DNA from: BPGX01 sp035405785 | GTDB taxonomy: Bacteria; Bacteroidota; Bacteroidia; B-17B0; Aurantibacillaceae | DNA: 64,000 nucleotides | Direction: 5' to 3' | NCBI GenBank assembly: GCA_035405785.1 | Contig: DAONJS010000008.1 | Coordinates: forward strand, 57,730-121,729 | Part shown: in pieces, positions 1-7,957 of the stretch | Layout of the letters: each line of letters begins with the position of its first letter | Numbering within the stretch: the first letter of the stretch is position 1 | Notes under the pieces: model-generated | Databases searched by the model: none | What the model was told of the DNA's origin: nothing | Seen by the model: the letters and a program-made list of their open reading frames with translations, nothing else | Position numbers and translations under genes: made by a program

Positions 1-1560
1 CGTAAAAAAGACAGTGCTTTATACAAAGTTAAATTAAATTCAATAAAAAATTTAAGCCAATACATCAAAGAAGCAGGTGATGATAAATTTACAGGCATTG
101 CACCTAAAACCAGCGATGACCCATCTGCTCTTGAAAATAAAGGGATGTTAGGATATTTCTCTGCATTTGATATGGTTTATCCTTTTGAAAACGCAGCATA
201 CAATACAAAAGTAGGTGAAGTAAGCCCAATAGTTCGCACAAAATATGGTTATCATATTGTAAAAGTATACGACAAAAGACCTACTCGTGGCGAAATTCAG
301 GTAGCACATGTAATGGTGAAATTCCCCAAAGACGCTACTCCACAAGATAAAGAAAATGCCCACAAAAAAATTCAGGAGATTTACGAAAAAATTAAAAAAG
401 GCGAACTCTCTTTTAAAGATGCTGTAAAACAATATTCTGATGATGAACAAAGTAAAGTAAGAAATGGAATGCTTCCACCATTCAAATCTGGCCGTTATCC
501 AGAATCATTTGAAAATGCGGCATTTGCTTTGAAAAATGATGGTGATATTTCTGAACCTGTTGAAACACCTTATGGCTGGCATATTATTAAAAGATTAGGA
601 TTAAAACTTGTGCCACCTTTTGATGCTATTAAAAACGATTTAAAAGCCAAAATTCAAAAAGACCAGAGAGGACTTGCAGGCAAACAAGCATTAATTGCTA
701 AAATTAAAGCCGAATGTAACTTTACAGAAAATCTAAAAAACAGAGATAAAATTCTCCAATACCTTGACTCAACTTATCTTAAAGCCACATGGTCTACAGA
801 TAGAGTAAAACCAATTGAAAATTTAGAAGTTATTAAACTTTGCAACAAAACTTATACCATTAAAGATTTTGCAAAATATCTTGAATCACAAATGATTTTC
901 AGAAGTCCTACTGAACTTAAAGGACTGATGGAAATAATGTATGCAAAATGGAGAGATAAAGTAGTAATTGATTTTGAAGAAGAAAGATTGCCAGAAAAAT
1001 ATCCTGAATACAAACATCTTTTGAATGAATACAGAGATGGCATATTACTATTTGATATTACAGACAGAGAAGTATGGAGCAAAGCCGTAAAAGACACAGC
1101 AGGACTAAAAGAATTTTATGAAAAAAATAAAAACAAATATCTCTGGAAAGAAAGAGCCAATGTAACTATTTACAAATGTGCCGATGAAAAAATTGCAAAA
1201 CAAGTAAGAGATTTACTCAAAAAAAATAAATCAGAAAAAGAAATTTTAGACATTGTCAATAAAAAATCTCAACTCAATTTATCTACTTACTCTACAATGC
1301 TTTTCAAAGGTGAAAATCCACTTGTAGATAAATATTGGAAAGAAGGTATTATACCTGAAAATTATAAAAACACAAATGAAAACAAAGTAGAAGTGATAGT
1401 AGTTACAAAAGTTTTACCAGAAACGCCCAAAACACTATTAGAAGCTCGTGGACAAGTAACTGCCGACTATCAAAACTATTTAGAAAAAACATGGATTGAA
1501 TACTTAAAAAACAAATATCCCGTAGAAATAAATAAAGAAGTATTAAAAACTATCCAGTAG
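1..1560 (+). CDS. SurA/PpiD-like parvulin peptidyl-prolyl isomerase (5'-partial)
   Basis: The reading frame is open from base 1, so the gene starts outside the window; 519 codons are seen. The visible part begins inside one parvulin (PpiC/rotamase) domain, whose end reads GMLGYFSAFDMVYPFENAAY ... TKYGYHIVKVYD, and continues with a second complete one (IQVAHVMVKFP ... SDDEQSKVRNGMLPPF ... PYGWHIIKRL). The remaining ~300 residues are a charged, probably helical C-terminal region. Tandem parvulin domains are typical of periplasmic chaperones that assist outer-membrane protein folding (SurA and PpiD families). Location in the periplasm is inferred from the family because the N-terminus is missing. 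A rho-independent terminator follows 30 nt after the stop. The only neighbour seen, on the other strand, is a degraded toxin array, so the gene marks the edge of normal chromosome. Confidence 0.85.
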   Translation, partial: RKKDSALYKVKLNSIKNLSQYIKEAGDDKFTGIAPKTSDDPSALENKGMLGYFSAFDMVYPFENAAYNTKVGEVSPIVRTKYGYHIVKVYDKRPTRGEIQVAHVMVKFPKDATPQDKENAHKKIQEIYEKIKKGELSFKDAVKQYSDDEQSKVRNGMLPPFKSGRYPESFENAAFALKNDGDISEPVETPYGWHIIKRLGLKLVPPFDAIKNDLKAKIQKDQRGLAGKQALIAKIKAECNFTENLKNRDKILQYLDSTYLKATWSTDRVKPIENLEVIKLCNKTYTIKDFAKYLESQMIFRSPTELKGLMEIMYAKWRDKVVIDFEEERLPEKYPEYKHLLNEYRDGILLFDITDREVWSKAVKDTAGLKEFYEKNKNKYLWKERANVTIYKCADEKIAKQVRDLLKKNKSEKEILDIVNKKSQLNLSTYSTMLFKGENPLVDKYWKEGIIPENYKNTNENKVEVIVVTKVLPETPKTLLEARGQVTADYQNYLEKTWIEYLKNKYPVEINKEVLKTIQ

Positions 1561-1585
1561 CAATATCTGCAAAATGAGTATTTAT

Positions 1586-1615
1586 AAAGGGGCTGAAAAA
1601 GCCCCTTTTTTGTTT
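1586..1615 (+). terminator. Rho-independent terminator of the parvulin gene
   Basis: A six-base-pair stem (GGGGCT/AGCCCC) with a GAAAA loop is followed directly by a run of Ts. It lies about 30 nt after the stop codon of the isomerase gene and points the same way. Confidence 0.85.
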
Positions 1616-1682
1616 TGGTTTTAATAGTGTTATCAATAAAGTTTGTAAATCTTATTTATGTAACTTCATTTCTACAAACAAA

Positions 1683-1725
1683 CTATTCGCTCAGTGCCAA
1701 AGATGTAGAATTCTTTGATAACTAA
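1683..1725 (-). pseudogene. Rhs core remnant (leftmost)
   Basis: Read on the minus strand this 43-nt stretch encodes VIKEFYIFGTERI, matching the VKEFNIYGTERIGY segment found in every Rhs cassette to the right. It lies 33 nt downstream of the stop of the 1759-2334 gene, the same relation to the preceding small gene that Rhs core fragments have elsewhere in the array. No toxin tip follows; after this the sequence is non-coding up to the isomerase terminator. It marks the old left boundary of the array. Confidence 0.65.
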
Positions 1726-1758
1726 GCCGACTTATTAATTTATGCCAATATCTCTAAC

Positions 1759-2334
1759 TTACAAAAGTTTTCCATGGCCTCTCTTTAAGAAAATACCATA
1801 TAACAATTCATCTATATTTCCATCATAAAAAATATATTCCATTTTATCTTTTGTTGGATATAAACCTCCAACTACATATCCACATAAATTCAAATTACTA
1901 TCAATTGCTATTAGTTCTGCAAAAAAATCAGATGATAACCCCCAAACAACAAAATAGTAAATATCTTTATTTTTTGTTTCAACATAATCTATGCCTGTTA
2001 CCTTAATTTTCACATCACTACTTCTAATACATTTTTCACTCTTATCAGTTATTTCGTTTCCAACAATATACTCCCAATTACAACTGTCTTTTAAAAGCAA
2101 TTTTGAATTATTTATTTTTACATTAATTACAATACTATCTAAATTGCTAAATAATATATACCTTGTTTTTATTACTAAATCACATGTCTTATTTACTGTA
2201 TCCTTATTTCTTAAAATAACTTGTTTTTCTATTTTCTCATTATCATTACTTATTTTAGTTTCACTATCAGTTATTTTTTTCTCACATCTAAAAAATAGCA
2301 ATATAGTAAAAATAATAAAAAATCTTACTGACAT
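1759..2334 (-). CDS. Orphan lipoprotein, candidate immunity protein
   Basis: A 191-residue protein of no family I recognise. The start MSVRFFIIFTILLFFRCEKK is a short lipoprotein signal with the probable lipidated cysteine at residue 17, followed by a charged linker and a soluble domain of about 130 residues (SNLDSIVINVKI ... DIYYFVVWGLSSDFFAELIAID). Lipidation and periplasmic or outer-membrane location are inferred from the lipobox-like signal. Rhs core remnants lie on both sides (2557-2612 upstream, 1683-1725 downstream), the position that presumed immunity genes occupy in the intact cassettes. A TAAATTTG box (plus coordinates 2354-2361) lies 20 nt before the start, so the gene may have its own promoter and could have been kept as an orphan immunity gene. 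Its toxin partner is no longer visible. Confidence 0.55.
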   Translation of the reverse strand: MSVRFFIIFTILLFFRCEKKITDSETKISNDNEKIEKQVILRNKDTVNKTCDLVIKTRYILFSNLDSIVINVKINNSKLLLKDSCNWEYIVGNEITDKSEKCIRSSDVKIKVTGIDYVETKNKDIYYFVVWGLSSDFFAELIAIDSNLNLCGYVVGGLYPTKDKMEYIFYDGNIDELLYGIFLKRGHGKLL

Positions 2335-2352
2335 ATTTATATTTTTTTTATT

Positions 2353-2442
2353 ACAAATTTAATCACTTTTATTTGATGTAAATATTTGATTTTTTACTCA
2401 ATATAACTACAAACAAAAATACATATTTTATTTTTGAAAATA
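2353..2442. repeat. Upstream repeat, copy A
   Basis: About 90 bp that match 3136-3226 almost base for base at both ends (shared CAAATTTAATCACTTTTATT and ACAAAAATACATATTTTATT blocks), with a few changes in the middle. Its left end carries the minus-strand box TAAATTTG, which fits the Bacteroidota -7 consensus TAnnTTTG and lies just before the 1759-2334 gene. The two copies precede two successive orphan genes, so this looks like a duplicated promoter region. Confidence 0.7.
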
Positions 2443-2556
2443 ATTATTACTTTTTTATTTTACTTTTCACTCATATTGCCATAAATAATAAAAACTATTG
2501 TTCAAAAATTTTCTGAATTCATAGTTGTTTAGGTATTACTAACTTTCTATCTAATT

Positions 2557-2612
2557 TCCCACCTTCACTTCATACACCGCAGCACAATGCCCTGAGCGTC
2601 TTTTAAGGCATA
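2557..2612 (-). pseudogene. Rhs core remnant with frameshift
   Basis: On the minus strand the stretch reads LKDAQGIVL, then after a one-base deletion VYEVKVG, matching the KDAQGNTLAVYEVKVG segment of the intact Rhs cores. It begins about 48 nt after the stop of the 2660-2989 gene. It is what remains of the core that once led the next cassette, whose immunity gene is probably 1759-2334. The rest of the 325-nt gap between those two genes holds repeat copy A and AT-rich sequence in which I see nothing else. Confidence 0.65.
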
Positions 2613-2659
2613 TTTGTTAACTTGAGTAAATATTTTTTTCATAATCCTTTTTAGTTTTT

Positions 2660-2989
2660 TTATAAACTAAATTGTGTAATAAAAAAATAATTTATCACAA
2701 TTGGAATAAACACGTTAATCAAAAAAATAACTAAATTGAATATTAAATTCTGAATAATACTTTTTTTTCTTAAAAATAAATATAACCATATTACAGATGG
2801 AAATGGGATCCATGATGTAAAAAATAAAAAAAATAATAAACCCTTTAAATTATTAATAATATTATGAGAATTAAATGCATCGTTAATTACACAATAACTA
2901 ATTAAAATAATATACCCAATATAAGTTAAAACTAACAAAAAACAAATAACAAAATTTATACTTTTGATTATAGAACCAATTATCTTCAT
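2660..2989 (-). CDS. Small membrane protein, candidate orphan immunity protein
   Basis: A 109-residue protein with three hydrophobic stretches (about residues 10-35, 48-72 and 80-105) and few charged residues between them, so a three-helix inner-membrane protein is likely. No family is recognised. Size and topology resemble the membrane proteins at 16320-16634 and 12225-12530 that follow hydrophobic Rhs tips. An Rhs remnant (2557-2612) follows it as in other cassettes. The toxin that it would have protected against is gone. Repeat copy B, with a promoter-like box at 3137-3144, lies 147 nt upstream of the start. Confidence 0.5.
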   Translation of the reverse strand: MKIIGSIIKSINFVICFLLVLTYIGYIILISYCVINDAFNSHNIINNLKGLLFFLFFTSWIPFPSVIWLYLFLRKKSIIQNLIFNLVIFLINVFIPIVINYFFITQFSL

Positions 2990-3135
2990 TTTTTTGTTTG
3001 ATTTTAATTTGTTTTATTAAAATTTATTGCCTTATTCAATTTATTTTGTCACTTTTCTAAGTTATTTATCTATTATTAAAATGTGGTTTATAAAAAACTT
3101 GACCACACATTAAGTTTTTGAATATATTTTCTTTT

Positions 3136-3226
3136 GCAAATTTAATCACTTTTATTTGATATAAATTTTGGATTTATTACTCAATACTAAAGCCAACAAA
3201 AATACATATTTTATTTTTGAAAATAA
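3136..3226. repeat. Upstream repeat, copy B
   Basis: Second copy of the ~90-bp segment described at 2353-2442, same orientation. The minus-strand box TAAATTTG is at 3137-3144. The remainder of the 344-nt gap between 2989 and 3334 is AT-rich; apart from this repeat and the plus-strand promoter at 3286-3316 I see nothing in it. Confidence 0.7.
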
Positions 3227-3285
3227 AATTGATTTATCACAAGTTAATTTGATTTTAAAATTGAAAATAATCATATCCTTCTTAC

Positions 3286-3316
3286 TTTGTAATCTGGAAA
3301 AAAATCAGTAACTTTG
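3286..3316 (+). promoter_or_regulatory. Bacteroidota-type promoter of the Omp28-like gene
   Basis: TTTG (3286-3289), a 19-nt spacer and TAACTTTG (3309-3316) match the Bacteroidota sigma-factor consensus TTTG-N19-TAnnTTTG exactly. The ATG at 3334 is 17 nt further on, so the leader is very short. Confidence 0.8.
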
Positions 3317-3333
3317 TTCAAAATTTTTAATGT

Positions 3334-5139
3334 ATGAAAACAAAATTTACATCAATTTGTTTTATATTATCATTCATTAGCAATGTGAATTTAATAGCCC
3401 AATTACCTGTAAGTACTTTGCCACAAAATAAAAAAGTTGTGTTAGAAGAATTTACTGGAATACATTGTGGTGCTTGTCCTTATGGGCATTTAATTTCAGA
3501 AAACATTTATAATTCTGACCCAAACAATGTAATACTAATCAATATCCATCATGGTTCAGTTGCAGTGCCATTCTATAATGAACCAGATTTTCAAACATCA
3601 GATGGTAATGCTATTGCCGCAATGCCCGGAATGGGAGTTTCTGGTTATCCTGAAGGTGCTATAAATAGAACTATATTTACTGGTTCTGTAATGGCCATGA
3701 ATCCTAATGATTGGACCACTTATGCAAATGTAGTTAAAACTCAACCTGCCTATTGTAATGTTGCAATACAAGGCACATTAAATGCTCAAACTCGTGTATT
3801 AACTGTTCAAGCAGAAGTTTATTATACCGCTAATAGCCCTCAACCTACTAATTATCTTACTATTGCTTTATTAGAAAATGATATTCCTGGACCACAATCT
3901 GATTTTCCCGGCTATAATCCAACAAATTACTTTCCAGATGGTAATTACAAGCACAAACATGTTTTAAGAAAAATAATCACTCCAACATTTGGAACGCCTG
4001 TTTCTCCTACAACAGCAGGAAGTTTATATTCTTCAACTTTCACATATACAGTTCCAAATTTTTATCCATCTACAGGAACTAATACTACTACATGTTTATT
4101 AGGTAGATTAGAATTAGTTGCATTTGTTACTGAAACCAACTCAATTACAATCAATGCAGCAAGAGGACCAATTTTTATAAACAACATCACTTATCAAAGA
4201 GATATTGCCGTTAATAATCTTACAACAGAAGATGAAGTTTGTTTTGGAGGTATTAATCCAAAATTTTGGTTTATCAATTATGGCAGTGATACTGTTACAA
4301 ATGTTACATTTACTTATTCAATAAATGGAAATACTACTTCAAATATTACATGGACTGGTACATGTATGCCATACGCACAAGATATTGTAGTAGCAAACAA
4401 TATCAATTTCTCATCAAATCCAAATACAAATACCCTGCAAATTGGCGTATTAAATGTCAATAACAATCCTGATCAAAATGCGTCAAATAATACAACATCC
4501 AAAACCATACCTACTACAACATTAATTTCACCCGGAGTAAATATGCAAATGGATTTTTATCAAGATCAATTTGGATCAGAAATTAGGTGGAAAGTCATTG
4601 ATGAAAGTAATGGAAATATTGTAGCACAAGATGGACCATGGAGTGATTTGCCATCAATAGGTACTTTATTACACACCAAAACTTTTACACTAACAAATAA
4701 CAATTGTTACAAACTTATTATTACAGATGATTTTGGAGATGGTGCTTGTTGTTATTTTGGAAATGGAAGTTATGATCTTAAATGTAATGGAAATTCCATT
4801 TTTTCTGGACCTGCCAACTATGGTCAAGAATTAATCAAATGGTTTAAAACAGATATTAATGCTTCCGTTTCAAATAATATACAATTCACTGAAATCATTT
4901 CTATTTATCCCAATCCGGCTAATGAAAAAATTCATATATTATTAAATCCTCAACAAGATTCTAATTTCAAAATAAGTATAATCAACACATTAGGACAATT
5001 AGTTTATACATCTAATGAAAAAATTTCTGTAAAAAGAGTAATTGAAATAAACACTCAAAATTTTAATACTGGATTATACCACATATTAATTTCTAATGAA
5101 AACAATTCATTTAGTAAAACAATTAGTATTACAAGATAA
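3334..5139 (+). CDS. Omp28-related secreted protein with T9SS sorting domain
   Basis: A 601-residue exported protein: signal peptide (residues 1-22, ending NLIAQ), then KKVVLEEFTGIHCGACPYGH, the thioredoxin-like CxxC motif that opens the Omp28 family, up to about residue 300. A middle part of Ig/adhesion-like beta strands follows (DIAVNNLTTEDEVC...). The last ~80 residues (IYPNPANEKIHILL ... GLYHILISN ... KTISI) are a type A T9SS sorting domain, which directs cargo across the outer membrane and onto the surface. The exact function of Omp28-family proteins is not established. It is the only plus-strand gene in the toxin array, has its own strong promoter and lies between two decayed cassettes, so it may have been inserted there. 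I see no link to toxin biology in its sequence. Confidence 0.85.
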   Translation: MKTKFTSICFILSFISNVNLIAQLPVSTLPQNKKVVLEEFTGIHCGACPYGHLISENIYNSDPNNVILINIHHGSVAVPFYNEPDFQTSDGNAIAAMPGMGVSGYPEGAINRTIFTGSVMAMNPNDWTTYANVVKTQPAYCNVAIQGTLNAQTRVLTVQAEVYYTANSPQPTNYLTIALLENDIPGPQSDFPGYNPTNYFPDGNYKHKHVLRKIITPTFGTPVSPTTAGSLYSSTFTYTVPNFYPSTGTNTTTCLLGRLELVAFVTETNSITINAARGPIFINNITYQRDIAVNNLTTEDEVCFGGINPKFWFINYGSDTVTNVTFTYSINGNTTSNITWTGTCMPYAQDIVVANNINFSSNPNTNTLQIGVLNVNNNPDQNASNNTTSKTIPTTTLISPGVNMQMDFYQDQFGSEIRWKVIDESNGNIVAQDGPWSDLPSIGTLLHTKTFTLTNNNCYKLIITDDFGDGACCYFGNGSYDLKCNGNSIFSGPANYGQELIKWFKTDINASVSNNIQFTEIISIYPNPANEKIHILLNPQQDSNFKISIINTLGQLVYTSNEKISVKRVIEINTQNFNTGLYHILISNENNSFSKTISITR

Positions 5140-5250
5140 TTGAGTTTTACTTAAAGTTTTAAATTTTATTTTATATTAATTTAATTTGTTGATGTTGTAT
5201 TTTTTGTTGATGTAATTTCATTCTTGAAATGTGATGATAAAACATACTTT

Positions 5251-5880
5251 TTAATATGGCGAAGGAGGTATGTATCCCTTTATCCATCTCTTTCCTTCCA
5301 ATATTTCTTTTATTTCTTTTCTATTCAATATCCAATCCATTACTTCTTTAATAATGTACTTTACATAATCAAGTTCATTTTCATAAAAAAACAAACTTTG
5401 ATAGTATTCTACTTCTGTGCCTCTATCAGCCTTAAACAAGTAAATATCTCTACCATTAAATAATTTGTAAAATAATTCTACATTGTTTCTATATAAATAT
5501 TCAAGTATCCAAATTTCACAATCTAAGAATGAATTTATTCCGCTACTAATTTTAAATTCAATTTCATACATACCATTATAATCTGGTATTCTAAATTTTT
5601 TCCAATAGTCAATTGAAAAATCAATGCTTCTATCTTTTTCATCCGCTTCCCAAATTTCCGATTTAGGAATTTTAATTGTATAAAGACATGTGTATTTTGA
5701 TTCCACAAATGAATCAAATAAATAATTACTTTCCTTGTTTATAATTTTAATCTTCTTTTTATTTAATGTTCTGATAGTAACTTTTTCCCAATAATCAACT
5801 AATTCATCCATTAATCTTAATTTATTTTGTGATATCCTCTTTTTAGCTTCTTCTCCGTCAAGCCAATTTTTATTAAACAT
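5251..5880 (-). CDS. Orphan cassette gene, unknown (no signal peptide)
   Basis: A 209-residue charged protein that I do not recognise (MFNKNWLDGEEAKKR ... DVKYIIKEVMDW-like helices near the end). It has no signal peptide, lipobox or membrane segment, unlike all other candidate immunity genes here, so it should be cytoplasmic. It follows an Rhs core fragment (5913-5972) that continues toward it in a different reading frame, so it is what remains of the seventh cassette. It could be a cytoplasmic immunity protein whose toxin was deleted, or a detached tip. The tryptophan- and tyrosine-rich composition and the lack of a visible active site lean to immunity, but this is inference. Confidence 0.45.
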   Translation of the reverse strand: MFNKNWLDGEEAKKRISQNKLRLMDELVDYWEKVTIRTLNKKKIKIINKESNYLFDSFVESKYTCLYTIKIPKSEIWEADEKDRSIDFSIDYWKKFRIPDYNGMYEIEFKISSGINSFLDCEIWILEYLYRNNVELFYKLFNGRDIYLFKADRGTEVEYYQSLFFYENELDYVKYIIKEVMDWILNRKEIKEILEGKRWIKGYIPPSPY

Positions 5881-5912
5881 ATGATGTTGTATTTTTTTTG
5901 ATATAAATTATC

Positions 5913-5972
5913 TTGCATATATCCTATTCGCTCTGTGCCGTAAATACTAAATTCCTTCACATACAAACTATC
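5913..5972 (-). pseudogene. Rhs core remnant of a seventh cassette
   Basis: Twenty codons read DSLYVKEFSIYGTERIGYMQ on the minus strand, an almost perfect match to the core segment in the other cassettes. The match begins only three bases after the stop codon of the lipoprotein gene 5976-6575, so the junction between cassettes is visible to within a few bases. After YMQ the core ends and the 5251-5880 gene follows in another frame; core end and toxin are deleted. Confidence 0.8.
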
Positions 5973-5975
5973 CTC

Positions 5976-6575
5976 CTATCCTCCTATTCTCTTATTATCA
6001 CTACTTCTATTACTTAATTTCTTCTTTAATTCTGTTATATTTGTATATACTTCTACTAATCTCCATTCTCCAAGTTTATTCTTTTTGAATGTGAAGTCAT
6101 CAATAAATTGAATATCTTGATTTTCTTTATATACTTTGTTTAGTGCATTTTTATCTAAAAAGAAATCCATATACATTATAGCTGTATCGTTTTTGTAGTC
6201 ATCATAAAAATAGTCTAAAAAAATTTCTCTGACAAGAAAAATTCTTTCTCGACCGCTTATTTCAATTGCAGGATCATCATCATCATAACCACGAAAAATT
6301 ACAGTAGAATCTAAACATTTATCTAGTTCAATTGTATCATTTTTCTCCATTGCTACTGACAATCTTCTACAAAATTCAAAAAAAATATTTTTTTCATCTA
6401 ATGAATCTGTTTTAATTTCTATTTTATCTTCATTTCTATCTATTTTATTTTCCTCTATGAATATAATATCTTGTTTATTCTCTTTTGAAACTTTTTCTTC
6501 ATCTCTTTTAAATTCTGAACCATAGTTACATGATAACATAAAAATAACTACAAAAGACAATGACATCGTTTTCAT
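5976..6575 (-). CDS. Lipoprotein, presumed immunity to the amidase tip (cassette 6)
   Basis: A 199-residue protein starting MKTMSLSFVVIFMLSCNYG: a lipoprotein signal with lipobox LSC and the lipidated cysteine at residue 16. A highly charged, glutamate/lysine-rich linker (about 20-65) leads to a compact domain with an acidic turn (RGYDDDDPAIEISGRE) and a C-terminal strand-rich part (FTFKKNKLGEWRLVEVYTN) that recalls SnoaL/NTF2-like folds, a weak impression only. It starts 32 nt after the stop of the amidase-tip Rhs cassette and has the same orientation. A periplasm-facing anchor suits protection against a peptidoglycan hydrolase. Its stop sits in a short tandem repeat (ATAGGAGG twice) directly before the next Rhs core fragment. 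Function is inferred from position. Confidence 0.6.
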   Translation of the reverse strand: MKTMSLSFVVIFMLSCNYGSEFKRDEEKVSKENKQDIIFIEENKIDRNEDKIEIKTDSLDEKNIFFEFCRRLSVAMEKNDTIELDKCLDSTVIFRGYDDDDPAIEISGRERIFLVREIFLDYFYDDYKNDTAIMYMDFFLDKNALNKVYKENQDIQFIDDFTFKKNKLGEWRLVEVYTNITELKKKLSNRSSDNKRIGG

Positions 6576-6607
6576 AATGATTAATTTTTATATTTTATTT
6601 TTATTGT

Positions 6608-7888
6608 TTATTTTGGCCAACGATACTCTTTAATTTGGTTAGGATAAATTGGATCTTTAAAACCTTTTATTGTTTTTTCTGAACCTGAAAGTGTAACTTT
6701 ATGCCCCCAGTTTCCATGTAAAATTTGTATCGTTCCATCAGGATTTGTACCTACATAAAATCCAACGTGGTTTGTTATAAAAAAAACAGCAATAGCACCA
6801 TATTTTGGTTTATCTAACTTAATACCCCACTTTAAATAACTCGCTCCACTTGCACCTGCTCCTTTTATACCATTCTGTCCCAAACACCAGTGTACAAATG
6901 CTGCACACCATTTATTAGGTGGTTTTACACCCGCATATTTTAAATATTCATCTATTCTCGGACCAGTATTAGAATCAGTTCCTTCTGGAATTTCTTTTAC
7001 GCCCGCTTTTAACTCGTTAAAAGCAGTTGTCATCCATGGTTCTGATGATATATCTTTACTTGCATTTGCAAACTCTGGATTTGATACTTTTACTGTCTTC
7101 TTAAAAGCATTTGTGTTACTTTGAGTTGTTTCGGCATTAGCACCAGCATTCCCATTTGTATTTCCTCCATTTGTGTTCCCTCCATTTGTAATTCTCTCTG
7201 CTGTTACATAAACTTCATCAGCAACTCCACCCAAATTCACCCAACTATCACCATTCCACTGCCATGCAAAATTATTTTTGTTGTCTGAACCATTTATAAG
7301 TGCAGTCGATATTTGCCCTTTCTCTGTTCCTGCTTCATTTGGCTCTAATCCATCTAAATCAATGTATTTTGTTGGAATATTTCCAGCAAACTGATAACTA
7401 CTCAACTCTGCATACTTCTGCTGCTTTACTATCAAAGGATCCGCACTGATAAACCTGCACAACAACTTATTATAATACCTTGCACCATAATCTTGAAAAC
7501 TCTTGTCTATATCTTCTTTGCCGTTGAAACTGTATCTGTATTTCAAGTTTGCTGTGCTATGTGTGTGCTCAAAAATATCGCTGCCAAAAGCATAATAATC
7601 TCTTATACTTAATATTTCTGGTTTATAGTTTAGCACAGTTGTACCGCTAGTACTTTCTGGTACTTTTTTATCACTCACCACTACTCTCACATTCCCAAGC
7701 CAGTCGCTTAACTCATACCTCTTCTTACCATAATACACACTCACCAAACTACTTCCACTACCTCCTAAAATGCTTGTAAATGTTGGGCTTGTGAATGGTT
7801 GTGTTGGTGTTATGTTTGGTGTGTTTAAAAATGTTTTCATTGTGTTATTTGCTCCTATCGGATTATTCAGTGTTATTGTACTACACAA
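6608..7888 (-). CDS. Rhs cassette 6: truncated core with CHAP/TIGR02594-like amidase tip
   Basis: About 180 residues of Rhs core (SDWLGNVRVVVSDKK; FNGKEDIDKSFQDYGARYYN; FISADPLIV) run to the junction IPTKYIDLDGLEPN. A low-complexity linker follows (asparagine/glycine repeats about 234-250), then from residue ~283 a papain-like cell-wall amidase domain: EPWMTTAFNELKAGVKEIPE, KWCAAFVHWCLG with the likely catalytic Cys328, PKYGAIAVFF and NHVGFYVG with the likely His374, ending EYRWP. This order is that of the TIGR02594/CHAP family, which cleaves peptidoglycan amide bonds. The core match starts at TPLCSTITLNN; the first codon at 7888 is a TTG inside that match, and no signal peptide or start region exists, so it is probably a silent donor cassette. 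GLGRF of other copies is changed to CRF here. Confidence 0.8.
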   Translation of the reverse strand: MCSTITLNNPIGANNTMKTFLNTPNITPTQPFTSPTFTSILGGSGSSLVSVYYGKKRYELSDWLGNVRVVVSDKKVPESTSGTTVLNYKPEILSIRDYYAFGSDIFEHTHSTANLKYRYSFNGKEDIDKSFQDYGARYYNKLLCRFISADPLIVKQQKYAELSSYQFAGNIPTKYIDLDGLEPNEAGTEKGQISTALINGSDNKNNFAWQWNGDSWVNLGGVADEVYVTAERITNGGNTNGGNTNGNAGANAETTQSNTNAFKKTVKVSNPEFANASKDISSEPWMTTAFNELKAGVKEIPEGTDSNTGPRIDEYLKYAGVKPPNKWCAAFVHWCLGQNGIKGAGASGASYLKWGIKLDKPKYGAIAVFFITNHVGFYVGTNPDGTIQILHGNWGHKVTLSGSEKTIKGFKDPIYPNQIKEYRWPK

Positions 7889-7957
7889 AGGGGTTGAATT
7901 TTGTAATCATTCAAATAATTTTTTAAACATTTTTCAAATAAATGAAATTTACCAACA

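Noticed and set aside
3334..5139. Omp28/T9SS gene as a part of the toxin system
   Set aside because: Opposite strand, its own complete promoter, intact family features and no counterpart beside other cassettes; treated as an unrelated insertion.
6608..7100. Phage endolysin or prophage remnant for the CHAP/TIGR02594 domain
   Set aside because: The domain is joined in frame to Rhs core and followed by a lipoprotein gene; no phage genes are near.
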